Source: Bacteroidales bacterium (lineage in GTDB: Bacteria; Bacteroidota; Bacteroidia; Bacteroidales; 4484-276). Taken from it: a DNA stretch of 64,000 nucleotides. The stretch spans positions 1-64,000 of the forward strand of contig DASRND010000024.1 in the NCBI GenBank assembly GCA_035647615.1. The letters run 5' to 3'. The translations under genes and the position numbers were made by a program. Shown here in pieces: positions 7,448 through 16,384 of the stretch; position 1 is the stretch's first letter; each line of letters opens with the position of its first letter. The notes beneath the pieces were generated by a model, which made no database searches, was not told where the DNA came from, and saw only the letters and a program-made list of their open reading frames with translations.

Positions 7448-9466
7448 ATGAACGTAAAGATTACAAGACTATGTTTCGATGCTGGATACACAGCAGTTTG
7501 GGGTGGCAATATCGCCCGAATCGGCAGTGGTAAGCTGTTGCCTAAAGCAGCCGGCATCCTTGTATCGGCGTTGCTGTGGTTTTGCTTTGCGCAAAATGTG
7601 CAGGGACAGATGATTTTCGACACCATCAATCTGAAGGTGGTAGAGATACAAAGCCGGCGCTACGATCAATCTGCCGGATACAAAACCCTCCCGCTCGATT
7701 CTGCCGCACTCGACGCTCATGCTGCCGGCAGCCTGGCTGAGCTGCTCACCGCGTCAACGCACATATTTGTAAAAAGCTACGGGCAGGGTTCGCTGGCCAC
7801 CACTTCTATCAGAGGGGCATCGGCGGCGCATACACAGGTAATCTGGAATGGCATCAACATTAATTCACCCATGCCCGGGCAAGCTGATTTTTCGACAGTT
7901 CCCGTTCTTTTTATCGACCGTGCAGATATTTATTTTGGTGCAGGATCGGCGCGATTTTCATCGGGCGGGCTGGGCGGAAGCATCTTGCTTACCACCTCGC
8001 CCGACTGGCAGAACAAGCTATGCGTTAATGTGCAGCAGCAAGTGGGTAGCTTTTCAACCTGGCAATCGAATGCCCTCGTGGAGACCGGCAGCCAGCGCTT
8101 GCAGCTTTCTACCCGCATTTTGCACAACCAATCGGCAAATGATTACCCTTATCGGAATATTGGCGCAAGCCGCAACAACCCGCCTACTGAGAATCGCTAC
8201 AATGCCGACTGGCAGCAGAGCGGCTTGCTGCAACAGGCATTTTACCGCCCCGACGACAATACCACGCTTTCGCTTCGTCTTTGGGTGCAGGACAACGATC
8301 GCAACCTGCCGCCCAACATTCTGGTGCAGGTACCCGAAAACAATGAATCCTATCGGGAAACCAACGTGCGCGCTGTGGGAGGTGTGGAGCATTATTTTGG
8401 TAAATCAAAGCTGACGTTTCAAAGCGGTTTCATTCACAGCTTATCGCGATACGAAAACGTCATCTCCTCCATCAACACCCAAAACAGGATTTCCTCATCG
8501 CTCAACGAGGCATCTTATACTTATCACAGCGCAGATAATCTGCTCTTTACAATCAACGGCAAGTATGATTATCACCATGTAAACTCCGAAAACTATGCGC
8601 AGCCGCAGAAGCGAAGCCAGGGCTCACTTACAGCCAGCGCTTTCTATAGTCCGTGGCAGCAACTGCAACTTAACCTGCTTGTGAGGCAGGAGTTGCTGGA
8701 TGATAGTTGGGCGCCCATAGCTCCGGCAGCAGGATTTAATTACCAGCCTTTTGCCAGCTTTCCGGTGCAGATAAAAGGGAATCTGGCTATGAATTTCCAT
8801 GCCCCTTCGCTCAACGATCTCTATTGGTCGCCGGGCGGAAATCCCGATTTGAAAAACGAAACGGGCTACACAGCCGAGGCCGGTCTGGGCTGGAATAAAA
8901 AATACGGAAACATTTCGCTGGAAGCCGAAGCAGGGTGGTTTTATTCCGACATCGACCAGTGGATCGTGTGGCAGCCGGACACGGTGTTTAGCTACTGGAC
9001 GCCCCGAAATCTCAAAAATGTTGTGGCCAAAGGAATAGAAGCGCGGCTGGCATTGAAGTCGAAAATGCAGAGCCTCAGCTGGGCGCTTTCGCTAAATTAC
9101 AGCTATACCTCGGCCACCAATTTTAGGGCGCTTTCGCTAAATGATCTCTCTGTAAAAAAGCAGGTGATTTATGTCCCCGATCATTTGCTGAATGCCAACA
9201 TTAGCCTTACCTGGAAAGGATTTACGGTGAATTATTTTGCAAATTATACCGGCCGCCGCTACACCACCAGCGACAACAGTCGTTACCTTCCACATTTTTT
9301 TATTAACGATGTCCAGCTCAACAAAAACATCCCTCTCGGAAAGTCGATGTTGGAACTGGGCGTAGCTCTCAACAATATTGGCGCTGCCAACTACCAGCTC
9401 ATCGCTTGGCAGCCCATGCCCCTTCGGAATGATTCCTTTTTTATTAAATATAAATTTACAAAATGA
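7448..9466 (+). CDS. btuB: TonB-dependent vitamin B12 receptor
   Basis: An outer-membrane 22-strand barrel importing cobalamin with TonB energy. It is 672 residues long. After an N-terminal export segment (hydrophobic about 35-50) comes a plug domain: 'AGSLAELLTASTHIFVKSYGQG', 'TTSIRGASAAHTQVIWNGI', 'FSSGGLGGSILLTT'. The barrel follows with alternating aromatic strands and a C-terminal 'FFIKYKFTK'. There is no N-terminal carboxypeptidase-like regulatory domain, unlike SusC-type receptors. Substrate is assigned from the upstream cobalamin riboswitch and the downstream BtuG-like lipoprotein, both visible. The stop overlaps the next start by four bases (ATGA), so the two are translationally coupled. 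Confidence 0.93.
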   Translation: MNVKITRLCFDAGYTAVWGGNIARIGSGKLLPKAAGILVSALLWFCFAQNVQGQMIFDTINLKVVEIQSRRYDQSAGYKTLPLDSAALDAHAAGSLAELLTASTHIFVKSYGQGSLATTSIRGASAAHTQVIWNGININSPMPGQADFSTVPVLFIDRADIYFGAGSARFSSGGLGGSILLTTSPDWQNKLCVNVQQQVGSFSTWQSNALVETGSQRLQLSTRILHNQSANDYPYRNIGASRNNPPTENRYNADWQQSGLLQQAFYRPDDNTTLSLRLWVQDNDRNLPPNILVQVPENNESYRETNVRAVGGVEHYFGKSKLTFQSGFIHSLSRYENVISSINTQNRISSSLNEASYTYHSADNLLFTINGKYDYHHVNSENYAQPQKRSQGSLTASAFYSPWQQLQLNLLVRQELLDDSWAPIAPAAGFNYQPFASFPVQIKGNLAMNFHAPSLNDLYWSPGGNPDLKNETGYTAEAGLGWNKKYGNISLEAEAGWFYSDIDQWIVWQPDTVFSYWTPRNLKNVVAKGIEARLALKSKMQSLSWALSLNYSYTSATNFRALSLNDLSVKKQVIYVPDHLLNANISLTWKGFTVNYFANYTGRRYTTSDNSRYLPHFFINDVQLNKNIPLGKSMLELGVALNNIGAANYQLIAWQPMPLRNDSFFIKYKFTK

Positions 9467-10560
9467 TGAAAACGATCTTCAAGAGTTTGCAATTAGTCCG
9501 AACCATGTTATTGATAGCTGCCATCTCTTTTATGTTTGCCGGCTGCGATAACGATGGGGGCGAAGTAATTCCTGTGCCGCCTTACAGTCCGTATCTCAAC
9601 AATGGCGTTTTTGTGCTCAACGAAGGCAACTTTGGCAGTGGCAATGGCTCGCTTTCATTTTTGAACCTCGACAGCCTGAAGATGAGCGATGATATTTTTT
9701 ACACCAAAAATCAGCGTCCGCTGGGCGACGTGCCTCTTTCGCTCATGCTCCGGGATAGCACCATTTGGATTGTGGTAAACAATTCCGGGCGCATAGAAGT
9801 GGCGCATCGGCAGGATCTTGCTTCGGTGGCTGTCATCAGTGGAATGACCTCGCCCCGCAACATCCTTCCGCTGCTGGATGGCCGTGCATACGTGAGCGAT
9901 TTAGCAAGCCCTGCAATTCATATCATCGACATGAACAACTATGCGATCACAGGAAGTATTCCTGTAAATCAACCCACCGAAGCACTTGTACCGGTCGAAG
10001 GAAAAGTGTTTGCTGCCTGCTGGTCCAATTATGGTTTTGAAGATCATACTAATAATAAGGTGTTAGTTATTGATCCTCTGACGAACCTTGTGGTCGATTC
10101 AGTAATGACCGGCAAGGAGCCGCAGTCGATGGTGGTGGATAAAAACGAAAAGCTCTGGGTGCTGTGCAGCGGTGGCTGGATGGGTGACGAGTTCCCGACG
10201 CTCTACCGGATAAATCCCCGGTCGCTGCAAGCCGAACGAATTTACACTTTCGACGATGTCGACAGCTCGCCGTCTTCGCTTTGCGCTAATGGCAATGCCG
10301 ATTCGTTGTATTTTATCAATGGCGGGATTTACGCAATGTCGATTAGTGATGCTAATCTGCCCGGCCAGCCACTGATTGAACCCGATACTCATTTGTTATA
10401 TACGCTGGCGGTTCATCCCAAAACCTCCGAAATCTTTGCAACCGACGCCATCGACTACCAGCAAAAAGGTTTGGTGCTGCGTTATCGTGCCAACGGAACT
10501 TTTATAGCAGAATATCGTACAGGTCTCATCCCCGGAAAGATGACTTTTACAGCGAAATAG
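9463..10560 (+). CDS. btuG: BtuG-like surface beta-propeller lipoprotein for B12 capture
   Basis: A 365-residue lipoprotein: signal peptide with lipobox FAGC (Cys about residue 28), then repeats of the kind 'G-x-x-Y-V-S-D-L-A-S-P-A-I-H-I-I-D' and 'V-L-V-I-D-P-L-T-N-L-V-V-D-S', typical of YncE/DUF5074-type seven-bladed propellers. In Bacteroides, BtuG is a propeller lipoprotein beside BtuB that binds B12 very tightly at the cell surface and hands it to the receptor. The four-base overlap with btuB and shared riboswitch support the same job here. The symbol is by analogy; sequence closeness to characterised BtuG cannot be judged by eye. Confidence 0.75.
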   Translation: MMKTIFKSLQLVRTMLLIAAISFMFAGCDNDGGEVIPVPPYSPYLNNGVFVLNEGNFGSGNGSLSFLNLDSLKMSDDIFYTKNQRPLGDVPLSLMLRDSTIWIVVNNSGRIEVAHRQDLASVAVISGMTSPRNILPLLDGRAYVSDLASPAIHIIDMNNYAITGSIPVNQPTEALVPVEGKVFAACWSNYGFEDHTNNKVLVIDPLTNLVVDSVMTGKEPQSMVVDKNEKLWVLCSGGWMGDEFPTLYRINPRSLQAERIYTFDDVDSSPSSLCANGNADSLYFINGGIYAMSISDANLPGQPLIEPDTHLLYTLAVHPKTSEIFATDAIDYQQKGLVLRYRANGTFIAEYRTGLIPGKMTFTAK

Positions 10561-10655
10561 TTTCGTGTTAATTAGCCTGATCCGGGGGAATTCGAGGACT
10601 ACTGTATTTCTTGTTAAAATATTTGAATAAATCGGCTTAGTCGCACTATTTAATT

Positions 10656-10663
10656 TAGTTTTG
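10656..10663 (+). promoter_or_regulatory. Predicted -7 box of the OsmC-family gene
   Basis: TAGTTTTG matches TAnnTTTG. It overlaps a possible TTG start at 10661, which makes that start unlikely and favours the ATG at 10691. Confidence 0.55.
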
Positions 10664-10690
10664 CCGTCAAATTATTTAAACAAAAAAATC

Positions 10691-11107
10691 ATGGAAATGA
10701 TAGCTGATGTAACCCTTCAGGAGGGAATGGCGTTTGAAGTTGGTCTGAATGGCCATAAATTTATGATTGATGCCGGCGAACAATCTGGTGGTAAAAATTT
10801 GGGGCCTCGTCCCAAAGCATTGACCCTCGCATCGTTGGGCGGCTGCACCGGGATAGATGTAATTTCTATTCTTCGCAAGATGCGCATCGAACCCGACTAT
10901 TTCAACGTAACTGTAGGCGCCGAGTTGACCGAAGAGCATCCCAAATATTTTAGCAAGATTCACATCATCTACTCTTTTAAAGGCAAGATTTTGCCCATGA
11001 ACAAACTTGAAAAGGCTATAAATCTTTCGCAGGAGCATTATTGTGGTGTGTCGTTAATGCTCGGAAAAACTGCTGTCATTACCCACGAGATTAAAATTTT
11101 GGAATAA
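10691..11107 (+). CDS. OsmC family peroxiredoxin-like protein
   Basis: A 138-residue protein of the OsmC/Ohr fold, whose members reduce organic hydroperoxides with a pair of cysteines, or have other thiol roles. The two conserved cysteines are visible in 'SLGGCTGIDVISIL' (about residue 55) and 'QEHYCGVSLML' (about residue 118). The 'N-L-G-P-R-P-K-A-L-T-L-A-S-L-G-G-C' segment fits the YhfA/OsmC-like subgroup rather than Ohr. The ATG at 10691 is used because an earlier TTG start sits within a promoter box. It is a single-gene unit after btuB-btuG. Confidence 0.88.
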   Translation: MEMIADVTLQEGMAFEVGLNGHKFMIDAGEQSGGKNLGPRPKALTLASLGGCTGIDVISILRKMRIEPDYFNVTVGAELTEEHPKYFSKIHIIYSFKGKILPMNKLEKAINLSQEHYCGVSLMLGKTAVITHEIKILE

Positions 11108-11192
11108 GCACACAACTTTATTTGGTCTTAATCCAATAAGGTTTTTACTTAAAAATATTTAGAGCTTTGAAGTGGCTCTCAACCCGTGGTTG

Positions 11193-11822
11193 CTATCTTT
11201 GAATTACCATGATCAGCTCGCTGAGGATCATCGACGTTGCACCCCATATCAAACGGTTGTCGATGAAGAAGCAGGGTACTTCGGCGGTGTAGTTGGCTCC
11301 GGTGACCGTGCGCATTTTTATAGCATCGGGCCGAAGCAGGTCGTCGAGTTTTATGGTAAAAACTTCTTGAACTTCAACAGGATCAGGCACAAAGTGCGGC
11401 TCATGGGTGAGGTATCCTACAAAAGGATGCACCAGAAAATTGCTTGGCGGGATGTACAAATCAGAAAGCTGTCCTATCACTTTTATATCTTTTGCAGAAA
11501 TGCCGGTTTCTTCTTCCGTTTCGCGCAGGGCTGTCTGGCAAGTGTCGGCATCACTTTTTTCGGTACGTCCCCCCGGAAAAGCTATCTGGCCGCTGTGTAC
11601 CCCATCATAAAGAGGGCGCTGAATAAATACCAGCCGGATGTCGTTGGTCTGTTCAAAAAACAAAGCCATCACACTGCTGGACATGGCGGCCGCAAGATCA
11701 GGGTTTTCGGGATAGCGACGCCGTATTTCCGGCATTAGCCGCTGATGGGCACTCGTTCCTGGCAGTGGTTGGCAAAGCTGCTGCTGCAGCTGTGTAATTA
11801 ATGATTGAATTTTTTGACTCAT
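11193..11822 (-). CDS. NUDIX hydrolase, CoA pyrophosphatase (NudL/NUDT7) type
   Basis: A 209-residue cytosolic hydrolase. The NUDIX helix is 'ALRETEEETGI' preceded by 'SGQIAFPGGRTEKSDAD'. The latter, with 'FIQRPLYDGVHSGQIAFPGG', is the extra motif that marks the CoA pyrophosphatase group, which splits CoA and its thioesters into 3',5'-ADP and phosphopantetheine. The spacing between GG and REtxEE is one residue longer than in the generic NUDIX box, as is usual for that group. Transcribed alone, divergent from clpS; the ATG at 11822 lies about 25 bases from the -33 region of the clpS promoter. Confidence 0.87.
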   Translation of the reverse strand: MSQKIQSLITQLQQQLCQPLPGTSAHQRLMPEIRRRYPENPDLAAAMSSSVMALFFEQTNDIRLVFIQRPLYDGVHSGQIAFPGGRTEKSDADTCQTALRETEEETGISAKDIKVIGQLSDLYIPPSNFLVHPFVGYLTHEPHFVPDPVEVQEVFTIKLDDLLRPDAIKMRTVTGANYTAEVPCFFIDNRLIWGATSMILSELIMVIQR

Positions 11823-11846
11823 ATCCGCGACAAAAATATAAAATCG

Positions 11847-11877
11847 TTTGCTATCCGGTTTTTATTGGTTAATTTTG
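11847..11877 (+). promoter_or_regulatory. Predicted clpS promoter (-33/-7)
   Basis: TTTG at 11847-11850 and TAATTTTG at 11870-11877 with a 19-base spacer: a textbook Bacteroidota primary-sigma promoter. It lies downstream of an in-frame start at 11805, so clpS must start at the internal ATG at 11931. Confidence 0.75.
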
Positions 11878-11930
11878 TCGGGATTCATAAAAAACAGCTA
11901 TTATTGTCTCCGGCAAAAACAAGATTTGAC

Positions 11931-12203
11931 ATGTTTAAAGAACGCGCAAAACAGGCTGACCAAACCAAAGAAGTACAGGTTGACGAGCATAAACTGATGC
12001 TTTACAACGACGACCACAACACCTTCGACTATGTTATAGAGGCGTTGATAGAGGTTTGTGATCACGATCCCGTTACTGCTGAACAGCTTACGCTGATTGT
12101 GCATTACAAAGGCAAATGTGCTGTAAAAAATGGAGAACTTAAAGTGCTTGAACCGCTCTGTACAGAACTCTCCAACAGAGGATTGACGGTGAGCATCAAA
12201 TAA
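11931..12203 (+). CDS. clpS: ATP-dependent Clp protease adaptor ClpS
   Basis: A 90-residue adaptor that delivers N-degron substrates to ClpAP/ClpCP. The core 'MLYNDDHNTFDYVIEALIEVCDHD' with 'A-E-Q-L-T-L-I-V-H-Y-K-G-K' and 'LCTELSNRGLTVSI' matches the family. The Asn-Asp-Asp residues contribute to the pocket that binds the substrate N-terminus. The start at 11931 leaves the usual short flexible N-terminal arm; the longer frame from 11805 would span the promoter. The nfeD gene follows after 15 bases, so clpS, nfeD and floA probably share a transcript. Confidence 0.93.
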   Translation: MFKERAKQADQTKEVQVDEHKLMLYNDDHNTFDYVIEALIEVCDHDPVTAEQLTLIVHYKGKCAVKNGELKVLEPLCTELSNRGLTVSIK

Positions 12204-12218
12204 AATAAATTTCAGGCT

Positions 12219-12683
12219 ATGTCGTGGACGATCATCCTGGTACTGATTCTTGTAGGGTTGTTATTCCTTATTCTCGAAATTCTGGTAGTGCCCGGCACCA
12301 CCCTGGTGGGCGTCTTGGGTTTCATCCTGATGGTTATTGGCATTTGGCAAACCTATGCCACTCATTCCACCCGCACCGGACATTATGTGCTGGCTGCAAC
12401 GTTGGTGCTATCGATAGCGGTGGTGGCGGTTTCGCTGCGTTCCAAAACCTGGAATCGTGTGATGCTGCACACTGAGCTCGATGGTCGTGCCAACATGCAC
12501 GATCTGGCCAAAATAAAAATTGGCGACGAGGGTGTTTCCATTTCACGGCTTGCGCCAATGGGAAAAGCTCTTATCAACGACGAATATTACGAAGTAAGTA
12601 GTCCCGGTGAATTTGTCGACGAAGGCAAAGCCATTGTTATTACCAAAATTGAATACAAGAAAATTTTTGTAAAACTTAAATAA
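12219..12683 (+). CDS. NfeD family membrane protein
   Basis: A 154-residue protein with three transmembrane segments in the first ~85 residues and a C-terminal soluble OB-fold domain (about 95-154: '[35 protein letters not shown]' in two parts), typical of the short NfeD type. NfeD partners stomatin or flotillin proteins in membrane microdomains; the gene directly upstream of a flotillin-like gene fits this. Confidence 0.9.
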   Translation: MSWTIILVLILVGLLFLILEILVVPGTTLVGVLGFILMVIGIWQTYATHSTRTGHYVLAATLVLSIAVVAVSLRSKTWNRVMLHTELDGRANMHDLAKIKIGDEGVSISRLAPMGKALINDEYYEVSSPGEFVDEGKAIVITKIEYKKIFVKLK

Positions 12684-12690
12684 TCGCTAC

Positions 12691-13704
12691 ATGGAATCAA
12701 ATGCTTTAATAATTATTGCCATTGGGATTGCCTCCATCTTCGGATTGTGGGTAATACTCTATTTTGTGCCGGTAGGCCTATGGTTTTCTGCGCTGGTGTC
12801 GGGAGTGCGCATCTCTCTGCTTCAGCTTATCCTTATGCGCTGGCGTAAGATAAAGCCAGAAGTGATCGTCACCAGTCTGATTGCCGCCACCAAAGCCGGA
12901 ATCAAGCTAAATCGTAACGATCTGGAAGCGCATTATCTGGCTGGTGGCCATGTGCAGTCTGTCGTTACTGCGCTAATCTCTGCCGACAAAGCCAACATGG
13001 AGCTCGATTTTAAATCGGCTACCGCCATCGACCTTGCCGGTCGTGACGTGTTCCAGGCAGTGCAGATGTCGGTAAACCCGAAAGTTATCAATACGCCACC
13101 GGTTGCGGCTGTTGCCAAAGACGGCATTCAGCTTATCGCAAAAGCACGCGTTACGGTGCGTGCCAACCTGAAACAATTGGTAGGAGGTGCCGGCGAAGAA
13201 ACCATCCTGGCACGTATTGGTGAAGGTGTGGTATCGTCGATTGGTTCTGCCGATTCGCACAAAAAGGTGCTCGAAAATCCTGATTCCATCTCACGCGTGG
13301 TACTCGAAAAAGGCCTCGATTCAGGAACAGCTTTCGAAATTCTATCCATCGACATTGCCGACATCGACGTTGGTAAAAACATTGGCGCGGTCTTGCAGAT
13401 GGATCAGGCCAATGCTGATAAAAATATTGCCCAGGCAAAAGCCGAAGAGCGGCGCGCCATGGCAGTAGCTACTGAGCAGGAGATGAAAGCCAAAGCACAG
13501 GAAGCCCGCGCCAACGTTATTCAGGCTGAAGCCGAAATCCCCAAAGCCATTGCCGAAGCTTTCCGCAACGGAAACCTGGGAATAATGGACTATTATAAAT
13601 TTGAAAATATAAAAGCTGACACCCGTATGCGTGATTCTATTTCCGGGCAACCGGAGCAAGGAGGATCGCCACGAAAAGGTCAGGCAAAAGGAGATCAGAA
13701 ATAA
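12691..13704 (+). CDS. floA: Flotillin-like protein FloA
   Basis: A 337-residue membrane scaffold of the FloA (YqfA, UPF0365) family. An N-terminal hydrophobic hairpin (about 5-55) is followed by a long SPFH-like domain: '[26 protein letters not shown]' in parts, '[21 protein letters not shown]', '[20 protein letters not shown]', then Ala/Glu-rich helices (about 235-300: '[19 protein letters not shown]'). FloA organises functional membrane microdomains. It starts 7 bases after nfeD, the standard pairing. A strong terminator follows at 13755. Confidence 0.95.
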   Translation: MESNALIIIAIGIASIFGLWVILYFVPVGLWFSALVSGVRISLLQLILMRWRKIKPEVIVTSLIAATKAGIKLNRNDLEAHYLAGGHVQSVVTALISADKANMELDFKSATAIDLAGRDVFQAVQMSVNPKVINTPPVAAVAKDGIQLIAKARVTVRANLKQLVGGAGEETILARIGEGVVSSIGSADSHKKVLENPDSISRVVLEKGLDSGTAFEILSIDIADIDVGKNIGAVLQMDQANADKNIAQAKAEERRAMAVATEQEMKAKAQEARANVIQAEAEIPKAIAEAFRNGNLGIMDYYKFENIKADTRMRDSISGQPEQGGSPRKGQAKGDQK

Positions 13705-13754
13705 AATTTCCGGAGACTAAGTAGTCTCTGTTTAGATATTAATTGTAAAAAGCC

Positions 13755-13783
13755 AAAAGCCCGCAAACATTCTGCGGGCTTTT
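13755..13783 (+). terminator. Intrinsic terminator after floA
   Basis: Perfect 11-bp stem, AAAAGCCCGCA with TGCGGGCTTTT, and a 7-base loop, followed by GTTATTTTTG. Confidence 0.85.
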
Positions 13784-13785
13784 GT

Positions 13786-13793
13786 TATTTTTG
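13786..13793 (+). promoter_or_regulatory. Possible -7 box of the RSH gene
   Basis: TATTTTTG matches TAnnTTTG, immediately after the floA terminator and 95 bases before the RSH start. No clear -33. Confidence 0.4.
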
Positions 13794-13888
13794 TAAGTAT
13801 GTAAAAATCAGAAAAAGATACTTACCCAATTTGCTTTACGTTTGATCACTGATTTTAAAAATTTAAAACTAAAACGCCTTACGATACG

Positions 13889-16294
13889 ATGACCGAAGCT
13901 GATGAAAAGGAGATTGCTGCGAAGTTTGAAAAGCTGAAACGCTCTTGTATCGGTTGTACCAACACTGATGATTCGTTGCTTAATAACGCCTTTGCTTACG
14001 CCCGTAATTTGTATGGCGATCAGCTTCACGAAAATGGGGAACCGAAAATATTGCAAAGCATCAATGTGGCCACCATTGTATCCGTTGAAATTGGCTTGCA
14101 GCTCATTTCGGTAATTGCCGCGCTGCTGCATGATGCCATCGATAGCTTCACCGACGACACGTCTGTATTGGAAGAGCAGTTTGGGCCGGAAGTATCGGCT
14201 ATCGTCAAAGGCTTCAAAAAGATTTCGGCCATCCATTCCGAAAAGGTAAGCATCCAGTCAGAGAATTTTCGGAAACTATTTTTAAGTACTGTGGATGATG
14301 TGCGCGTTATTTTTATCAAAATGGCGCACCGGCTTTACGACATGCGCAACTACCACAAGCTGCCGGATCGTTTCAAGAAATGGTACCTCGACGATGTGCA
14401 GTATCTTTATATTCCTATTGCCCACCGGCTGGGATTGTATCAGATAAAAGCCGAACTCGAAGACCATGCTTTCAGGTACACCAATCCGATTGGTTACACC
14501 ATGATTGCCTCGCGTCTGAAGGAAAGCAAGCTGGATCAGGAACGCTATATCGAGAAATTCGCTAAACCCATCATCGGGGTGCTCGAACAGGAAAAGATTC
14601 CTTTTGAGATAAAAAGCCGCACCAAGACCATCACTTCCATCAAAAAGAAAATGGACAGCCAGGGCGTGGATATCGATCAGGTGTACGATCTTTTTGCCGT
14701 CCGCCTTATCCTCACCGGATGCATGACACCGGAGGATGAAAATTTTGTGACGGAGTTTCAGCACGACCTCGAAATTTACGGCGATCCCCGGCAGATGCGC
14801 AGAGCACGGCGTGAGAAAGTGAACGAAATAGCCAGCACCGACCGCAATGATGATGCAACGGATGAACTTGCTGCTGAGGAGGAGTTGAAACAGAAAGAGC
14901 TGAACAACTTTGAAGAACGCCGCAAAAGATATGTTGCCCTGATGGACAGCGAAAAGACCGCCTGCTGGCGTGTTTATTCTTTAATAACCAACATCTATAC
15001 ACCCAACCCCAAAAGGCTTCGCGATTGGATTTCCACTCCCAAGACCAGCGGTTATGAATCATTGCATACCACTGTGCTGGGGCCATCCGACAGGTATGTG
15101 GAAGTGCAGATACGTACCAGGCGTATGGACGATGAAGCCGAGAAAGGTGTAGCTGCTCACTGGCGCTACAAAGAGTCGGCTTATGGCAAAAATGTGGACG
15201 TTTGGATGAACGATGTGCGCAACGTACTTGAGAATTTGGGAGCTCAGCAGCTCGACGACGGCAGTGCCTCCAAAATTCATATCAACTCCGACAAAATCTA
15301 CGTCTTTACCCGCGAAGGCGATTTGCGCGAACTGCGCACCGGAGCCACCATCCTCGATTTTGCTTTCGACATACACACCGACGTGGGAAGCAAATGCACC
15401 GGCGGGAAAGTCAACAACAAGTTGGTGCCTATCCGTCACGAGCTGCAAAATGGCGACAGGGTGGAGGTGATCACTTCTAAACGCCAGAAGCCCAACATCG
15501 ACTGGCTGAAATATGTAGTGACTTCCAAAGCCAAGGCACGCATCAACAGAGCGTTGCGCGAAGATAAGTTCAAGGAGGCCGAGCATGGCAAGGAAACGCT
15601 GATGCGCAAATTCAAAAACTGGAAGATTGATTTTAGCGATCAGAATATTGTTAAGATTACAAAGCATTACGGTTTCAAAAAACCCATCGACCTATATTTT
15701 CATATCGCCAACGGAAAGGTTGATCTACTTGAGGTGAAGCAGCTCTTTTCTGAACACGAAGAGATGAATGTTAAAAGTCAGACAGAAAACGAAACTTTTG
15801 AACTTACCGAGGAACTCATCGAATCGCAGTCGGAAAAAGATCAGGAATTTATCCTTATCGAAGCCGGCGTTACCAACCTCAACTATTCGTTGGCCAAATG
15901 TTGCAATCCCATTGCCGGCGACCGGATTTTTGGTTTTGTAACTGTGAACCACGGCATCAAAATCCATCGCTACGACTGCCCCAACGCCGCACAGATGCTT
16001 AAAAAATACCCCTATCGCATCATCCGATCGCGCTGGAAAGAGAGCATGAGCCGGCACTTTTTCATCTCCAATCTGCGCATCCTGGGCCTCGACCGCATGG
16101 GGCTGCTCAACGATATTACCAAAGTAATTACCAACGATTTGAAAGTAAATCTCAAAGGGATGACTTTTAAAACCGAGGGCAACAATTTCGAGGGAAATGT
16201 AAAGGTGCAGGTGCGCGATGTGGAACATCTGGCTTTTCTCAAGCTGAAACTTCTCAAAGTAAAAGGGGTGACGCGCGTGGTAAGGTTTGAATAA
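13889..16294 (+). CDS. RelA/SpoT homolog, probable synthetase-only (p)ppGpp synthase
   Basis: An 801-residue RSH protein with all five regions. The HD hydrolase domain (about 25-200) has lost key residues: the first metal His position reads Gln (about 56), the HD pair is present at 81-82 but the following ED is Asp-Ser, and the later catalytic Asp is His in 'KMAHRLYDM' (148). The synthetase domain keeps 'R-T-K-T-I-T-S-I-K-K-K-M', 'VYDLFAVRL', 'SGYESLHTTV' and 'EVQIRT', but is split by a charged, helical insert of about 75 residues (278-355). TGS (about 465-530), the zinc-finger-like 'AKCCNPIAGD' region and an ACT domain (about 720-801) follow. It therefore should make but not degrade the alarmone, like RelA. 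A separate bifunctional enzyme would be expected elsewhere in the genome. Confidence 0.92.
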   Translation: MTEADEKEIAAKFEKLKRSCIGCTNTDDSLLNNAFAYARNLYGDQLHENGEPKILQSINVATIVSVEIGLQLISVIAALLHDAIDSFTDDTSVLEEQFGPEVSAIVKGFKKISAIHSEKVSIQSENFRKLFLSTVDDVRVIFIKMAHRLYDMRNYHKLPDRFKKWYLDDVQYLYIPIAHRLGLYQIKAELEDHAFRYTNPIGYTMIASRLKESKLDQERYIEKFAKPIIGVLEQEKIPFEIKSRTKTITSIKKKMDSQGVDIDQVYDLFAVRLILTGCMTPEDENFVTEFQHDLEIYGDPRQMRRARREKVNEIASTDRNDDATDELAAEEELKQKELNNFEERRKRYVALMDSEKTACWRVYSLITNIYTPNPKRLRDWISTPKTSGYESLHTTVLGPSDRYVEVQIRTRRMDDEAEKGVAAHWRYKESAYGKNVDVWMNDVRNVLENLGAQQLDDGSASKIHINSDKIYVFTREGDLRELRTGATILDFAFDIHTDVGSKCTGGKVNNKLVPIRHELQNGDRVEVITSKRQKPNIDWLKYVVTSKAKARINRALREDKFKEAEHGKETLMRKFKNWKIDFSDQNIVKITKHYGFKKPIDLYFHIANGKVDLLEVKQLFSEHEEMNVKSQTENETFELTEELIESQSEKDQEFILIEAGVTNLNYSLAKCCNPIAGDRIFGFVTVNHGIKIHRYDCPNAAQMLKKYPYRIIRSRWKESMSRHFFISNLRILGLDRMGLLNDITKVITNDLKVNLKGMTFKTEGNNFEGNVKVQVRDVEHLAFLKLKLLKVKGVTRVVRFE

Positions 16295-16377
16295 AGCGCA
16301 AGGCGCGAAGAGCATGGCGCATGGCGCATAGAGCAAGGGGCAAAGAGCTTGACAACGAACAACGAACAACGAACAAC
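16294..16377 (+). repeat. Degenerate heptanucleotide tandem array (12 units)
   Basis: Read in sevens, the sequence runs AAGCGCA, AGGCGCG, AAGAGCA, TGGCGCA twice, TAGAGCA, AGGGGCA, AAGAGCT, TGACAAC, then GAACAAC three times. It fills the whole gap between the convergent RSH and VWA genes and overlaps the last base of the RSH stop. A related array is at 18882-18909. Confidence 0.75.
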
Positions 16378-16384
16378 AAACACT

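Noticed and set aside
16294..16377. CRISPR array
   Set aside because: Units are seven bases without spacers.
15725..16383. Minus-strand ORFs running over the rsh end
   Set aside because: They are shadows of the RSH frame and of the heptamer array, which reads as an artificial Val/Cys/Phe-rich peptide.
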